The notes below the pieces were generated by a model. It did not search any database. It saw only the letters and a program-made list of their open reading frames with translations, and was not told the origin of the DNA. Shown in pieces: positions 63,220 through 64,000 of a stretch of 64,000 nt of DNA. Source of the stretch: Cloeon dipterum (lineage: Eukaryota; Arthropoda; Insecta; Ephemeroptera; Baetidae); NCBI RefSeq assembly GCF_949628265.1, contig NC_088788.1, forward strand, positions 31,544,335-31,608,334, written 5' to 3'. Position 1 is the first letter of the stretch; each line of letters opens with the position of its first letter. The translations under genes were made by a program, and so were the position numbers.

Positions 63220-64000
63220 ATGCCTGCCAAAAAGAGAGGAAACAGCTTCAGAGTCGCAGACTCGACTACCATCAAGAAGAGAGCCCGCAGTAAGAATTTC
63301 TTGTGACTTCATTCTGCATATATTATATTGCGTTAATCGTATCAGTTTAATTGGTGTGGTTTTTATTATTTTTTGTACATACTCGAAAATGTGTGGTAAT
63401 TTTCGCTTTGCTCTAAAATATATTATGCTTTGCTGCTTTTTTGCATGACTAAATTTCTTGAATGCAAATGCACTCTACCTGCACATCTGGCTTGCACTGG
63501 TTGTGGCGTGGTTAGGACAGCGCATCATGTATATGTATGTATGCTATGTCATAGCAAGTAGTGCAAGGTAAAGATGGCTTTAAAAATCTTTCAGGGTCGT
63601 CAGTGCTGCCTGATGTGGAGGCAAAGGTGCGAAAGATTTCTGAACGCCCTCGTTCTCCAGCTGTCTCCAAATTGGATCCCCTCCAGAAGCCTCTGGAGCA
63701 GAGAGAAGCTGGGCAAATTTTCACCGTAGGAGAGAATCTGACCGGACAACTTGGACTGGACAGTGATGAAATTGATAGCAAGAAGAGGCCTGCCATTGTT
63801 GCAGGCCTCAGCGAAGCTGTGGCGGTTAGCTGCGGCGGCATGCACACCATCTGCTTGTTAAAAAATGGAGATGTAACTGTCTTTTATGATTTTTATCTCT
63901 TTAATACCAAGGACATGCATCCAAATTCTAGTTGAAATTAATTATCACTTTTTAATATCTATTTTAAGGTCATAACATTTGGTTGCAATGATGACGGCGC
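63220..64000 (+). CDS. RCC1: Regulator of chromosome condensation 1, 5' part
   Basis: Three exons are inside the window: 63220-63289, 63595-63872 and 63969 to the end, with phases that agree. The protein begins MPAKKRGNSFRVAD, a basic tail like the chromatin- and importin-binding N-terminus of RCC1. The first propeller blades follow: GQIFTVGENLTGQLGLD, AVSCGGMHTICLLKNGD and VITFGCNDDGA. These are the RCC1-repeat signatures (G-x-GQLG, C-GG-HT). RCC1 is the nucleotide exchange factor for the GTPase Ran on chromatin and drives nuclear transport and spindle assembly. The rest of the propeller lies beyond the window. RCC1 itself is likelier than another RCC1-repeat protein because of the short basic N-terminus and the blade order. 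Confidence 0.88.

Noticed and set aside
1-64000. CRISPR arrays, bacterial operons, prophage or retroviral genes
   Set aside because: None seen; intron structure shows a eukaryotic nuclear region and no reverse-transcriptase or integrase motif was found in the open frames.

Overview
The window is nuclear DNA of an arthropod, most likely an insect. Genes are split by many short introns (about 50-110 bp) with GT-AG borders, on an AT-rich background. The gene set also fits: an LRP1 lipoprotein receptor, an IKK-beta kinase, an RCC1, an NDUFB3, an ANKIB1 ubiquitin ligase and a protein resembling insect 'protein on ecdysone puffs' (Pep). A compact insect genome is likely; the species cannot be fixed from the sequence. 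All coding models below were built by reading frames and splice phases by eye.

Layout. 1-2.6 kb: the 3' part of a GNAT-type acyltransferase gene (+) faces a small zinc-finger gene (-) tail to tail, 43 bp apart. 2.6-8.3 kb: a short head-to-head promoter, then a 13-exon Pep/ZNF326-like gene (+) with a tRNA-Met(CAT) in one intron; its 3' region holds a GC-rich inverted-repeat element. 9.0-38.2 kb: LRP1 (-), a giant endocytic receptor with eight YWTD propellers, four LDLa clusters, an EGF stalk, one membrane helix and a tail with two NPxY motifs. The proposed signal-peptide exon lies behind an 8.4 kb first intron. 38.3-45 kb: non-coding, with GC-rich islands. 45.0-46.1 kb: an unrecognised 91-residue gene (-) that appears to use a GC-AG intron. 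47.1-47.5 kb: NDUFB3 (+), head to head with it. 48.5-53.5 kb: ANKIB1 (-). 54.9-56.8 kb: a SUMO-like-domain protein of Rad60/NFATC2IP type (-). 58.8-62.1 kb: IKK-beta (+). 63.2 kb to the end: the start of RCC1 (+).

The genes do not form one pathway; this is ordinary eukaryotic gene order. Head-to-head pairs (zinc finger/Pep-like, small gene/NDUFB3, SUMO-like/IKK) probably share promoter regions. ANKIB1, the SUMO-like protein and IKK all act in ubiquitin or ubiquitin-like signalling, but their adjacency may be chance. I found no clearly new multi-gene system. The most unusual items are a symmetric 24-nt microexon in LRP1 that repeats a propeller strand, a dispersed repeat present twice in LRP1 introns, the GC-AG intron gene, and the inverted-repeat/hairpin element behind the Pep-like gene.
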